Below, one piece after another: positions 10,208 through 18,096 of a DNA stretch of 64,000 nucleotides. This DNA comes from Lacihabitans sp. LS3-19 (GTDB lineage: Bacteria > Bacteroidota > Bacteroidia > Cytophagales > Spirosomataceae). The DNA is taken from assembly GCF_024343575.1 (NCBI RefSeq), contig NZ_RJUA01000001.1, forward strand, positions 434,001-498,000, given 5' to 3'. The notes beneath the pieces are model-generated. The model did not search any database. It worked only from the letters and a program-made list of their open reading frames with translations, and was not told the origin of the DNA. How positions within the stretch are numbered: the first letter of the stretch is position 1; every line of letters begins with the position of its first letter. The position numbers and the translations under genes are program-made.

Positions 10208-10729
10208 TTACTGGTTTAGAGGTACGCATCCATAATATCTGCCTGGGGCAAATTCGAAATGGGCGATGTTGGTTAAATAATATTCCGACGAAGTGTACGC
10301 TCGCACAGAGAGCCCTTTTGTAGTATTAAAAAACCACTTTTGGTCTTGGTCTGAGCTCATTTCTAAGCCTTGGAGCAAATGTTGCTTTTGCTCTTTCGAA
10401 CTTTCGCTATAGGTTTTACCATACAATAATTTGGAGACATCGTCCACTTTCACCATCGCATTTTTAAATCTCTCTCTGTCTTCTGGTGAATATACATCCC
10501 CAACCATGAGCTTGATAAATTTGGCAATTTCTAAAGTTTTCGCCCCTGGCGTATCGGTTTCTGGAATTATGGTTTCGGCCAAATCTTCCAATAAATTGGC
10601 TTGATCGGCACTCAGTCCTAAGCTGTCTTTTTTAATTTTTGAGCCCGTCCATGCATTGGCCCAAGATGGTAGGGCACTCAAACCGAGCACACCTAAACCG
10701 AGATTGGAGAAAACCTCTCTTCTTTTCAT
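10208..10729 (-). CDS. gluconate 2-dehydrogenase subunit 3 family protein (Tat signal)
   Basis: The 173-residue protein starts MKRREVFSNLGLGVLGLSAL, a short twin-arginine signal, with a likely cleavage after WANA. The body (LLEDLAETIIPETDTPGAKT, then a C-terminal YTSSEYYLTN and YYGCVP) matches the small subunit of GMC dehydrogenases, which folds with the catalytic subunit in the cytoplasm and carries it through the Tat pore. It lies directly upstream of the GMC gene, with a 4-base gap. A 137-base divergent promoter region separates it from the DUF1080 gene. Confidence 0.88.
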   Translation of the reverse strand: MKRREVFSNLGLGVLGLSALPSWANAWTGSKIKKDSLGLSADQANLLEDLAETIIPETDTPGAKTLEIAKFIKLMVGDVYSPEDRERFKNAMVKVDDVSKLLYGKTYSESSKEQKQHLLQGLEMSSDQDQKWFFNTTKGLSVRAYTSSEYYLTNIAHFEFAPGRYYGCVPLNQ

Positions 10730-10866
10730 TTAAATTGAGAATTTGGTTGAATTTCTAAACAAGCTTAAAATTATTAATATTTTGCCAAAAAGATGATGGA
10801 TTGAAAGAATAATTCTAATTTCGAATAAAAAACAGAAATTCGGTACCTTGAACTTAAATATACAAC

Positions 10867-11715
10867 ATGAAATTCTCTACCCTAATCCTTATTTTATTCT
10901 CAAACGTAGTTTTCGGTCAAATCACCGCACCCAAAAAAGAATGGAGGCAACTCTTTAACGGAAAAAACCTGGACGGCTGGGATGTCAAAATCAGAAATTA
11001 TGACCTCAACGACAATTTTGGGAAAACTTTCAGTGTAAAGAAGAAGAAAATCGTAGTGAATTATGATGCTTACGACAAATTTAACTTTAGATACGGGCAT
11101 TTGTTTTTTAAAGAAAACTTCTCCTATTATAAAATCGCGGTGGAGTACCGATTCATAGGAAATCAAGCCAATGAAGGTGAAGATTGGGCGTTTAGAAATA
11201 GTGGCATCATGATACATGGTCAATCTGCGGCTAGTATGCTAAAAGACCAAGACTTTCCGATATCCATTGAGGTGCAATTATTAGGCGGGAAAAGCGATGG
11301 AAAGCCAAGACCTAACTGTAACCTTTGTACACCCGGAACAGAAGTGGTATATGAGAACAAATTAGACCAAAGGCACTGCATAAACTCTACCTCCAAAACC
11401 TATGATGGCGATCAATGGGTAAGAGCTGAAGTGGAAGTTTTTGGAGATTCTCTAATTAGACATTATGTAAACGGCGAACTGGTAATATCTTACGAAAAAC
11501 CAACCATTGGCGGTGGAGTAGTGAGTGGATTTGACCCATTTGTGAAAAAGGATGGAATGGCCCTGACGGAAGGATCAATCTCACTCCAAAGTGAAAGCCA
11601 CCCGATAGAATTCAGAAAAGTGGAACTCCTCAACCTAAAAGGCTGCATGGATCCAAAAGCTAAAAACTACAAGAGTTATTATGTGAAAGAAGATAATTCT
11701 GGATGTAGGTATTGA
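10867..11715 (+). CDS. secreted DUF1080 (3-keto-disaccharide hydrolase-like) protein
   Basis: The 282-residue product has a Sec signal peptide (MKFSTLILILFSNVVFGQ). Its DUF1080 beta-jelly-roll domain runs over residues 22-255, with the typical WRQLFNGKNLDGWDVKI start, RNSGIMIHGQS and ISIEVQLLGG blocks and YVNGELVISYE near the end. Members fold like concanavalin-type lectins and some hydrolyse 3-keto-glycosides. The C-terminal 24 residues (GCMDPKAKNYKSYYV, ending SGCRY) form a small two-cysteine motif often appended to Bacteroidota surface proteins. It diverges from the GMC dehydrogenase operon, and oxidation of a sugar to its keto form by that enzyme would fit, though this link is inference. 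Confidence 0.85.
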   Translation: MKFSTLILILFSNVVFGQITAPKKEWRQLFNGKNLDGWDVKIRNYDLNDNFGKTFSVKKKKIVVNYDAYDKFNFRYGHLFFKENFSYYKIAVEYRFIGNQANEGEDWAFRNSGIMIHGQSAASMLKDQDFPISIEVQLLGGKSDGKPRPNCNLCTPGTEVVYENKLDQRHCINSTSKTYDGDQWVRAEVEVFGDSLIRHYVNGELVISYEKPTIGGGVVSGFDPFVKKDGMALTEGSISLQSESHPIEFRKVELLNLKGCMDPKAKNYKSYYVKEDNSGCRY

Positions 11716-11750
11716 TTCAAGTAAATTTGATTTTACAAGTTTATAATTAA

Positions 11751-12221
11751 ATGTTTTTAGAAAAATACACTTTCGAAAAAGGCGATTTCATGATTAGCAC
11801 AAACAAAAGTCTTTTGGACTTTGATGTGATTCATGGCTATTTAAAAAGGTCTTATTGGTCTGAAGAAATCCCTCTTGAAATCGTAAAGAATGCCGCTATG
11901 CACTCCATCACATTTGGCATTTATAAAAAACCTCAAACACAAGTGGGTTATGCAAGATTGGTGACAGACCAAGCGACATTTGCATATTTGGCCGATGTAT
12001 TTGTTTTAGAAGACTATAGAGGCTTAGGACTTTCTAAATTTTTAATGGAATGCATTAAAGGTATTCCTGAATTTGAAAATCTTCGAACATGGTTTTTGGC
12101 AACTAGAGATGCCCACGAACTTTACCGTCAATTTGGTTTTGAGGCTCCAAAGTTCCCAGAAAATATTATGCAGATTTCAAGACCTGGTATTTATAAAGAA
12201 TTAAACCAGAAGAAAATCTGA
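11751..12221 (+). CDS. GNAT-family N-acetyltransferase
   Basis: The 156-residue protein contains the GNAT acetyl-CoA-binding motif VFVLEDYRGLGLSKFLMECI (residues 84-103) with the R-G-x-G-L signature, and a C-terminal ATRDAHELYRQFGFEAP block. The start MFLEKYTFEKGDFMIST is used; an internal ATG at codon 14 is also possible. Small single-domain proteins of this kind acetylate diverse amines. The substrate is unknown. It follows the DUF1080 gene by 35 bases and could be co-transcribed. Confidence 0.88.
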   Translation: MFLEKYTFEKGDFMISTNKSLLDFDVIHGYLKRSYWSEEIPLEIVKNAAMHSITFGIYKKPQTQVGYARLVTDQATFAYLADVFVLEDYRGLGLSKFLMECIKGIPEFENLRTWFLATRDAHELYRQFGFEAPKFPENIMQISRPGIYKELNQKKI

Positions 12222-12326
12222 ATCAATTTATCTGGTTTTTACTCAAAAATTTAATCTTTTGTTTCAAAAACCCATTTAAAACCATTTTTCTACTAAATTA
12301 GATTTTATTTTTAAAACCAACCTTAA

Positions 12327-13823
12327 ATGAAATTAATAGCTTCGATAGACCAAGGCACCACCAGCACGAGGTGTATATTTTTTGATAAAAAAGGACAAAT
12401 TGTGTCTGTGGCACAAAAAGAACACGAGCAAATTTTCCCCCAACCAGGCTGGGTAGAACACAATCCTGAAGAAATCTGGAAAAATACCCAAGAAGTAATA
12501 GCCAATGCAAGAATTGACAAAGGCATAAAGATTGAGAATATTGTAGCATGTGGCATTACAAACCAACGGGAAACAGCCGTTGTTTGGAACAAACGCACAG
12601 GAAAACCCTATTACAATGCCTTGGTTTGGCAAGATACACGCGTGGGCAAAACAGTAGAAAGACTAGAAAAAGAGATAGGAAATGATTGGATAAGAGAAAA
12701 AACGGGCTTGCCTTTGGCTACCTATTTTAGTGGTTTGAAAATCCAATGGTTGCTTGAAAACGTGGCAGGAATACGTGAAGATGCTGAAAAAGGAGAGGCG
12801 ATCTTTGGTAACATGGATACTTTTCTAGTGTGGCATCTGACAGGTGGAATTAAAGGTGGAATTCACATTACAGATGTTACCAACGCCTCTAGAACACAGT
12901 TGATGAATCTTGCTACGCAAACTTGGGATGATGAGATTTTAGAAAAATTGAATATCCCAAAAGCTATGTTGCCTGAAATAAAGCCAAGCAGCATGAAATA
13001 CGGCGAAATAACAGCCGAACCAATGGCTGGAGTGCCAATAGCGGGAATTTTGGGCGACCAACAAGCCGCCTTAGTAGGACAAACATGCTTTAAACCAGGC
13101 GAAGCTAAAAATACTTATGGAACAGGATGTTTTATGCTTTTAAACACAGGAACAAAACCAATTCCTTCGAAATATGGATTACTAACAACGGTGGCCTATC
13201 AATTTGAAAATCAACCCGTTCACTTTGCATTGGAAGGTTCGGTTGCTATGGCTGGAGCATTGGTTCAATGGGTTCGTGACAATCTCGGTTTGATAAAAGA
13301 AAGTAGCGAAATCCAAAAACTTGCAGAAGCTGTGGATGACAATGGCGGTGCCTATTTTGTGCCTGCTTTTTCAGGTCTTTATGCCCCATATTGGGAAAAT
13401 ACTGCAAGAGGAATTATAGCTGGTTTAACACGATATGTAAATAAAAATCATATTGCTAGAGCTGTTTTGGAAGCTACTGCATACCAAACATTAGATGTAC
13501 TCGAAGCCATGGAAAAAGATGCCGGAATAGAGATAACATCATTAAGAGTTGATGGTGGCATGACAGTAAATGAGCTATTGATGCAGTTTCAATCAGACAT
13601 GCTTAAGGTGCCTGTAATCAGACCGATGATGATAGAAACTACGGCCTTAGGAGCAGCCTATGCGGCAGGTTTGGCAGTTGGATATTGGGAAAACTTCGAC
13701 GACTTGGTGGCCAACTGGGGAGTAGATAAAACCTGGACACCAAAAATGGAGGATACGCTTAGAGACAAAAACTTTAAAGGATGGAAAAAAGCCATTGAAC
13801 GCTCTTTAAATTGGGAGGATTGA
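12327..13823 (+). CDS. glpK: glycerol kinase
   Basis: The 498-residue protein has the complete FGGY kinase architecture: N-terminal phosphate-binding motif [19 protein letters not shown] (6-24), glycerol-contact residues in [15 protein letters not shown] and QWLLENV regions, and the C-terminal ATP-binding loop [19 protein letters not shown]. It phosphorylates glycerol to sn-glycerol 3-phosphate. No glpF or glpD lies nearby. One base separates its stop codon from the next ATG, so an HpcH/HpaI aldolase is translated with it, which is an unusual partner. Confidence 0.97.
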   Translation: MKLIASIDQGTTSTRCIFFDKKGQIVSVAQKEHEQIFPQPGWVEHNPEEIWKNTQEVIANARIDKGIKIENIVACGITNQRETAVVWNKRTGKPYYNALVWQDTRVGKTVERLEKEIGNDWIREKTGLPLATYFSGLKIQWLLENVAGIREDAEKGEAIFGNMDTFLVWHLTGGIKGGIHITDVTNASRTQLMNLATQTWDDEILEKLNIPKAMLPEIKPSSMKYGEITAEPMAGVPIAGILGDQQAALVGQTCFKPGEAKNTYGTGCFMLLNTGTKPIPSKYGLLTTVAYQFENQPVHFALEGSVAMAGALVQWVRDNLGLIKESSEIQKLAEAVDDNGGAYFVPAFSGLYAPYWENTARGIIAGLTRYVNKNHIARAVLEATAYQTLDVLEAMEKDAGIEITSLRVDGGMTVNELLMQFQSDMLKVPVIRPMMIETTALGAAYAAGLAVGYWENFDDLVANWGVDKTWTPKMEDTLRDKNFKGWKKAIERSLNWED

Positions 13824-13824
13824 A

Positions 13825-14613
13825 ATGAAAAACAAAATAAAAGAAAAATGGGCTAAAGGCGAAGCTGTCAGCAATGCCTGGATTAGCATTCCGAATGCTT
13901 GGACTGCCGAAATAATGGCTAGTGTGGGTTATGATGTGATGACCATAGACGCTCAGCACGGTTTAGCTGCTGACTTGGCTAATATATTGCCGATGCTCCA
14001 AGCTATAGAGGGTTCAGGCACAGTGCCATTTGTCAGGCTTCCTGACAACAATCCTGCTTTTATCATGCGAATGTTAGATGCTGGGGTGGTGGGTTTGATT
14101 TGCCCAATGCTTGAGGGTGTGGAAGACACCGCTGCCTTTATCAAAGCCGCCAAATATTATCCCAAAGGAAATCGAAGTCTTGGCCCAACAAGGTCAAACG
14201 TAGTTTATGGTGAAAACTATGCCAAAGAAGCGAATGATTTCACGATAACTTTAGCAATGATAGAAACGCCCGAAGCATTGAAAAATATTAGAAATATTGC
14301 TAAAATTCCTGATTTAGATGGTTTTTATGTAGGCCCGTGGGATTTAAGTATGTCGCTTGGTTATGAAAAACTGGCCGATTTTCAAGATCCTTCTTTTCTG
14401 AAAATTCTAAAAGAAATTTTGGATGTAGCCAATGAGCATAATTTGGTAACGGGTATACATGCCGCCACACCCGAAAATGCAAGGTTTTTTGCCGATATGG
14501 GTTATAAGTTCGTAACCATGATCAATGATTCTTCTGCATTGAAAACTATTGCAAAAAGCACTTTGGCCAATTTTGAAGGGTCTGGTAAAAATGGAGAATT
14601 GGGAGCCTACTAA
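13825..14613 (+). CDS. HpcH/HpaI family aldolase (2-keto-3-deoxy-sugar acid aldolase-like)
   Basis: The 262-residue TIM-barrel protein carries the family residues: His45 in MTIDAQHGLA as catalytic base, Arg71 near the substrate, and metal ligands Glu147 (AMIETPEAL) and Asp173 (YVGPWDLSMSLG). Relatives cleave 2-keto-3-deoxyglucarate, 2,4-dihydroxyhept-2-enedioate or similar substrates to pyruvate plus an aldehyde. The specific substrate cannot be read. The gene is translationally linked to glpK, with one base between stop and start, which suggests a catabolic pathway feeding glycerol-type three-carbon compounds. Confidence 0.88.
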   Translation: MKNKIKEKWAKGEAVSNAWISIPNAWTAEIMASVGYDVMTIDAQHGLAADLANILPMLQAIEGSGTVPFVRLPDNNPAFIMRMLDAGVVGLICPMLEGVEDTAAFIKAAKYYPKGNRSLGPTRSNVVYGENYAKEANDFTITLAMIETPEALKNIRNIAKIPDLDGFYVGPWDLSMSLGYEKLADFQDPSFLKILKEILDVANEHNLVTGIHAATPENARFFADMGYKFVTMINDSSALKTIAKSTLANFEGSGKNGELGAY

Positions 14614-14650
14614 TCTCTCTATACTTCAAAAACTTAAGATTTTTTATTAA

Positions 14651-14709
14651 TCTAGCGATTGTAATCCCCAATTTCATATAAATTTGGGGATTACAATCGC
14701 CAAATTTTG
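14651..14709. repeat. palindromic repeat, left side of the first DUF4143 ATPase gene
   Basis: The arms GCGATTGTAATCCCCAA and TTGGGGATTACAATCGC form a 17-bp perfect stem between 14655 and 14700 around an AT-rich centre. An inverted version of this element lies on the other side of the ATPase gene at 15868-15924: the outer borders TCTAG and CGCCAAATT keep the same orientation while the centre AATTTCATATAAATT is reversed. The right edge runs into the gene's candidate -7 box TATATTTG at 14710-14717. Confidence 0.85.
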
Positions 14710-14735
14710 TATATTTGTAAAAAAATATACAAGAA

Positions 14736-15866
14736 ATGATCAATAGAAAACTATCTCAAGTAATTGAAGAAAAGATGTTTGGTCAAAAAACCATCCTTTT
14801 GCTTGGGGCCAGACAAGTTGGAAAAACTACGCTTTTGAAAAAGCTTCAAGAAAAATTAAACTTGCCAACACTCTTTCTCAATGCCGACCTTCCTGTAGTA
14901 AGGGAGCGACTTAGCAATGTTGGGGCTGAAGATCTAAAATCGCTATTGGGAGAAAACAAAATTGTTATAATAGACGAAGCTCAAAGAATAAAAAACATAG
15001 GTATAACTTTAAAAATAATTCACGAGAACTTCCCAGAAATACAGCTAATTGCGACAGGTTCTTCTGCACTCGAGTTATCAAACCAAATAAATGAACCCTT
15101 AACAGGCAGAAAATGGGAGTTTCAAATGTTTCCTATTTCCTGGGCAGAACTTGTAAATTCTAGCAACTTGTTTGAAGCATTTGACCAACTAGAAAGTCGC
15201 CTACTTTTTGGTATGTATCCAGCTGTTTTAAACAATGCAGGCTCTGAAAGAGAAACTTTGTACGAACTTTCAGGAAGCTATCTTTACAAAGACCTTTTAT
15301 CTTATCAAGGAATTAGAAAACCGCAGATTTTAGAAAAACTCCTGACGGCCTTGGCATTTCAAATTGGAAGCGAAGTATCCTATAATGAACTTAGTAGGAC
15401 TTTAGAAATAGATAAAGCCACAGTAGAAAATTATATTTCACTTTTAGAAAAAGCCTTTGTGATATTTCGCTTGAACCCGCTTAGTAGGAACCTAAGAAAC
15501 GAAATAAACACTTCAAGAAAAATCTATTTTTATGATAACGGTATTCGAAATGCGATAATTGACAATTTCAGTCCTGTGGCATTAAGAACAGACATAGGAG
15601 CACTTTGGGAAAACTTTCTAATAAGTGAGAGGATGAAACGAAATCAAAACGAAAGAATATTTGTAAAAAAGTATTTTTGGAGAAACCACGCACAGCAAGA
15701 AATTGATTACATTGAGGAAAAAGACGGCCAAATAAATGCCTATGAGTTTAAATGGAATCCAAAAGCTAAAGCTAAATTCTCAAATGCTTTTGTTGAAGCA
15801 TATAAACCAGCAAATTTGAAAATAATCTCAACAGAGAATTTTAATGATTTTTTACAAAATGCATAA
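14736..15866 (+). CDS. AAA-type ATP-binding protein with DUF4143 domain
   Basis: The 376-residue protein has Walker A GARQVGKTTLLKKL (24-37), Walker B IVIIDEAQRI (76-85), a sensor motif ATGSSALEL and a C-terminal DUF4143 region (about 200-370). That region includes a winged-helix part (EIDKATVENYISLLEKAFVI) and an EIDYIEEKDG...YEFKW pattern resembling a PD-(D/E)xK nuclease core. Such genes are multi-copy and patchily distributed in Bacteroidota, with unproven function, often discussed as toxin-antitoxin or mobile-like cargo. It is a single gene framed by palindromic repeats on both sides. A candidate -7 box TATATTTG sits 18 bases before the ATG. Confidence 0.88.
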   Translation: MINRKLSQVIEEKMFGQKTILLLGARQVGKTTLLKKLQEKLNLPTLFLNADLPVVRERLSNVGAEDLKSLLGENKIVIIDEAQRIKNIGITLKIIHENFPEIQLIATGSSALELSNQINEPLTGRKWEFQMFPISWAELVNSSNLFEAFDQLESRLLFGMYPAVLNNAGSERETLYELSGSYLYKDLLSYQGIRKPQILEKLLTALAFQIGSEVSYNELSRTLEIDKATVENYISLLEKAFVIFRLNPLSRNLRNEINTSRKIYFYDNGIRNAIIDNFSPVALRTDIGALWENFLISERMKRNQNERIFVKKYFWRNHAQQEIDYIEEKDGQINAYEFKWNPKAKAKFSNAFVEAYKPANLKIISTENFNDFLQNA

Positions 15867-15867
15867 A

Positions 15868-15924
15868 TCTAGGGAATGTAATCCCTAAATTTATATGAAA
15901 TTGGGGATTACAATCGCCAAATTC
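15868..15924. repeat. palindromic repeat, right side of the first DUF4143 ATPase gene
   Basis: TCTAGGGAATGTAATCCC and the right arm GGGGATTACAATCGCC form an imperfect palindrome. The centre AAATTTATATGAAATT is the reverse complement of the centre of the left copy at 14651-14709, while the outer borders are direct. The repeat starts 2 bases after the ATPase stop and ends 1 base before the stop codon of the converging DEAD-box helicase gene, and may also act as a bidirectional terminator. Confidence 0.85.
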
Positions 15925-15925
15925 A

Positions 15926-17323
15926 TTATTTTCTCTTAAATCCACCTTTAGAACTAGGCTTACTTGCTCCAGATCTTGACTTATTTCCTGCAGCTTTAGG
16001 CTTGATTCCGCTCGACTTAGGTTTGTTTTTAGCCGCAAACTCTTTGGCCAATCTCATCTTCTCGAACTTTAGATTTTTAGCAGATTTCTCATGAAACGCC
16101 CCTTGAAAATCAGGATCAGATTTTTTTCGTTGCTCATCTATCGCTTTGAGTATTTCTTGATTTTCTTCAAACGAGGTCTCTTCTATTTTTACTATGCTTG
16201 GTATTTCTTCAACAGGAATCAGCGTCCGAATGATCTTTTGAATTTTCTCCAAATGGTACTCTTCATGCTCCATTACAAACGTAATAGCCTCACCTTCTAA
16301 TTTTGCTCTACCCGTGCGGCCAATTCTGTGCACATAATCTTCATATATCAATGGCACATCGAAGTTTATCACATGACTTACCGCATTCACATCTATTCCA
16401 CGAGCTGCTACATCGGTAGAAACCAACACCTTTATCTTGCCTCCTCTGAAGTCCTCCACGGCATTTATTCGGGTATTTTGACCTTTATTGGCATGTATCA
16501 CCCGCACATTATTAGCTCCTAAAACTTTCCTTTCAAGATACTTAAACACATTGTCGGCAACAGTTTTGGTTCTACAAAAAACCATAGCTCTCGTTATCAC
16601 GTCTGAGTCCAACAAATAGCCCAAAAGGTTGATTTTGGTTTTGAAATTCGGCACTCGGTACATTTTTTGGCTAATAGTACTGGCAGCCGTGGCCGAAGGA
16701 GTAATCTCAACTTTTATGGGTGCTTCAAGAAATTCCTCCGAGAGTTTCTCTACCCGTGGCTGAAAAGTAGCAGAGAAAAGCAAGTTTTTCCTTTTTCTAG
16801 GTATTATTTCCAATATTTTTCGGATCTGCGGCATAAAACCCATATCCATCATTTTATCGGCTTCGTCAAGTACTAAATATTGCAGACTCTTGGTTACAAT
16901 TTCTCCCAAAAGATACAAATCCATAAACCTCCCGGGTGTGGCCACAATAATATCAACGCCTTTTTTTAGGTTTTCTATTTGGGTTTTTGGGCCCAATCCA
17001 CCAAAAAGAGCCACATGACGTATATCCGTATATTTTGCAAGTTCCACCATAGAAGCGTCTATTTGCATAACCAATTCTCGCGTAGGAGCAAATATCATAC
17101 AGCGGGCATCCAAACCTTGAGCATACTTGATTTTCATCAGAATCGGTAAAAGGTATGCGGCTGTTTTACCAGTACCCGTTTGGGCAATTCCCAACACATC
17201 GTGCCCGGCCATTATGAGCGGAATAGCCTTGTCTTGAATCTCACTGGGCTCTGTATAACCCAATTCTTCCACAGCCATAAGCAACTGTTTGTTGAGGTCA
17301 AATTTATTGAAGCTGTTTTCCAT
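15926..17323 (-). CDS. DEAD-box ATP-dependent RNA helicase
   Basis: The 465-residue protein is a complete DEAD-box helicase. The Q motif lies in FNKFDLNKQLLMAVEELGYT, followed by motif I AQTGTGKTAAYL (near 52), Ia PTRELVMQ, motif II VLDEADKMMDMGF (near 150), motif III LLFSATF, then the C-terminal RecA domain with STDVAARGIDV and HRIGRTGRA. The tail from about 420 is basic and low in complexity (KSSGIKPKAAGNKSRSGASK), typical of RhlE-type proteins that act on rRNA or cold-induced structure. Its 3' end directly abuts the palindromic repeat, so the last residues could have been altered by an insertion. Confidence 0.93.
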   Translation of the reverse strand: MENSFNKFDLNKQLLMAVEELGYTEPSEIQDKAIPLIMAGHDVLGIAQTGTGKTAAYLLPILMKIKYAQGLDARCMIFAPTRELVMQIDASMVELAKYTDIRHVALFGGLGPKTQIENLKKGVDIIVATPGRFMDLYLLGEIVTKSLQYLVLDEADKMMDMGFMPQIRKILEIIPRKRKNLLFSATFQPRVEKLSEEFLEAPIKVEITPSATAASTISQKMYRVPNFKTKINLLGYLLDSDVITRAMVFCRTKTVADNVFKYLERKVLGANNVRVIHANKGQNTRINAVEDFRGGKIKVLVSTDVAARGIDVNAVSHVINFDVPLIYEDYVHRIGRTGRAKLEGEAITFVMEHEEYHLEKIQKIIRTLIPVEEIPSIVKIEETSFEENQEILKAIDEQRKKSDPDFQGAFHEKSAKNLKFEKMRLAKEFAAKNKPKSSGIKPKAAGNKSRSGASKPSSKGGFKRK

Positions 17324-17340
17324 AATGTTCTATTTGGGTG

Positions 17341-17348
17341 CAAAGATA
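17341..17348 (-). promoter_or_regulatory. candidate -7 box of the DEAD-box helicase gene
   Basis: TATCTTTG on the minus strand matches TAnnTTTG and lies about 18 bases before the helicase ATG. No good TTTG -33 element is found at the expected distance, so this is a partial match only. Confidence 0.4.
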
Positions 17349-17457
17349 CCCATGATATGGCTTTTATCGGGATTTTTTTACCGTAAAATAATTTTAGGAA
17401 GTTTCCACAGAACATAAAATAAAGATTTTTCTAATTTTAAACCAAAATCCTGATGAC

Positions 17458-18096
17458 ATGAAAAAGCCACTATTCATTTTTCTTTTTTTGATTTATTGTA
17501 ATACTTCCGCTCAATCCTTAATAAATATAGATTTCGGAAATTCTATCTTACTAAGACCAAATATTGGCTATGAATACCGATGGAAAAACAACGCCGTCGG
17601 TAGTAATATTAGGTGGCAAAGAAATGCACATATTTGGATTTCAGAATGGCCAGAATTCGTAAAATCTTCAGGCTTAAATGTGGATTTAATTTACAAGAAT
17701 TTGAGTAAAAAGTATGTTTTTGCTGAAACAGGCATAAGGCTGACAAAGTTTGAAGCACCAATGACCTTGTATGGTTGGCGTATTGTTAGTTTATATAATT
17801 CCAAAAATAAATTTGAACCATTTATAAAAGTTGGTTTAAATACCAATAGAAATAAGAAGGTACAATTGGACTTTGGTATTGGTATCGGAAGTGCGTTTTC
17901 AAATAAAAGCTTGGAAGTTTATAAAGACGAGTTTCAAGAAGTCTATCTGCAACTAAAAACTAATGAGAAAATTGAAGACTATTTCAAAAAACCTAAAGGA
18001 GTAGAAGCTGCTTGGGTTCCTCATGCACAACTAAGGTTATTTTATAAATTCGGAAACAAAAAACTCAATCCAATTTCCCTTTCCCATACAAAATAG
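17458..18096 (+). CDS. secreted protein, probable small outer-membrane beta-barrel
   Basis: The 212-residue product has a signal peptide (MKKPLFIFLFLIYCNTSAQ). It is followed by alternating hydrophobic and polar strands with frequent aromatic residues (LLRPNIGYEYRWKNN, LYGWRIVSLYNSKNKFEPFI, LDFGIGIGSAFSN) and ends with a strand rich in aromatic residues (AQLRLFYKFG) plus a short tail. This pattern suggests an outer-membrane beta-barrel. No family is recognised. Its last 32 bases overlap the 3' end of the converging D-aminoacylase gene. Confidence 0.65.
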   Translation: MKKPLFIFLFLIYCNTSAQSLINIDFGNSILLRPNIGYEYRWKNNAVGSNIRWQRNAHIWISEWPEFVKSSGLNVDLIYKNLSKKYVFAETGIRLTKFEAPMTLYGWRIVSLYNSKNKFEPFIKVGLNTNRNKKVQLDFGIGIGSAFSNKSLEVYKDEFQEVYLQLKTNEKIEDYFKKPKGVEAAWVPHAQLRLFYKFGNKKLNPISLSHTK

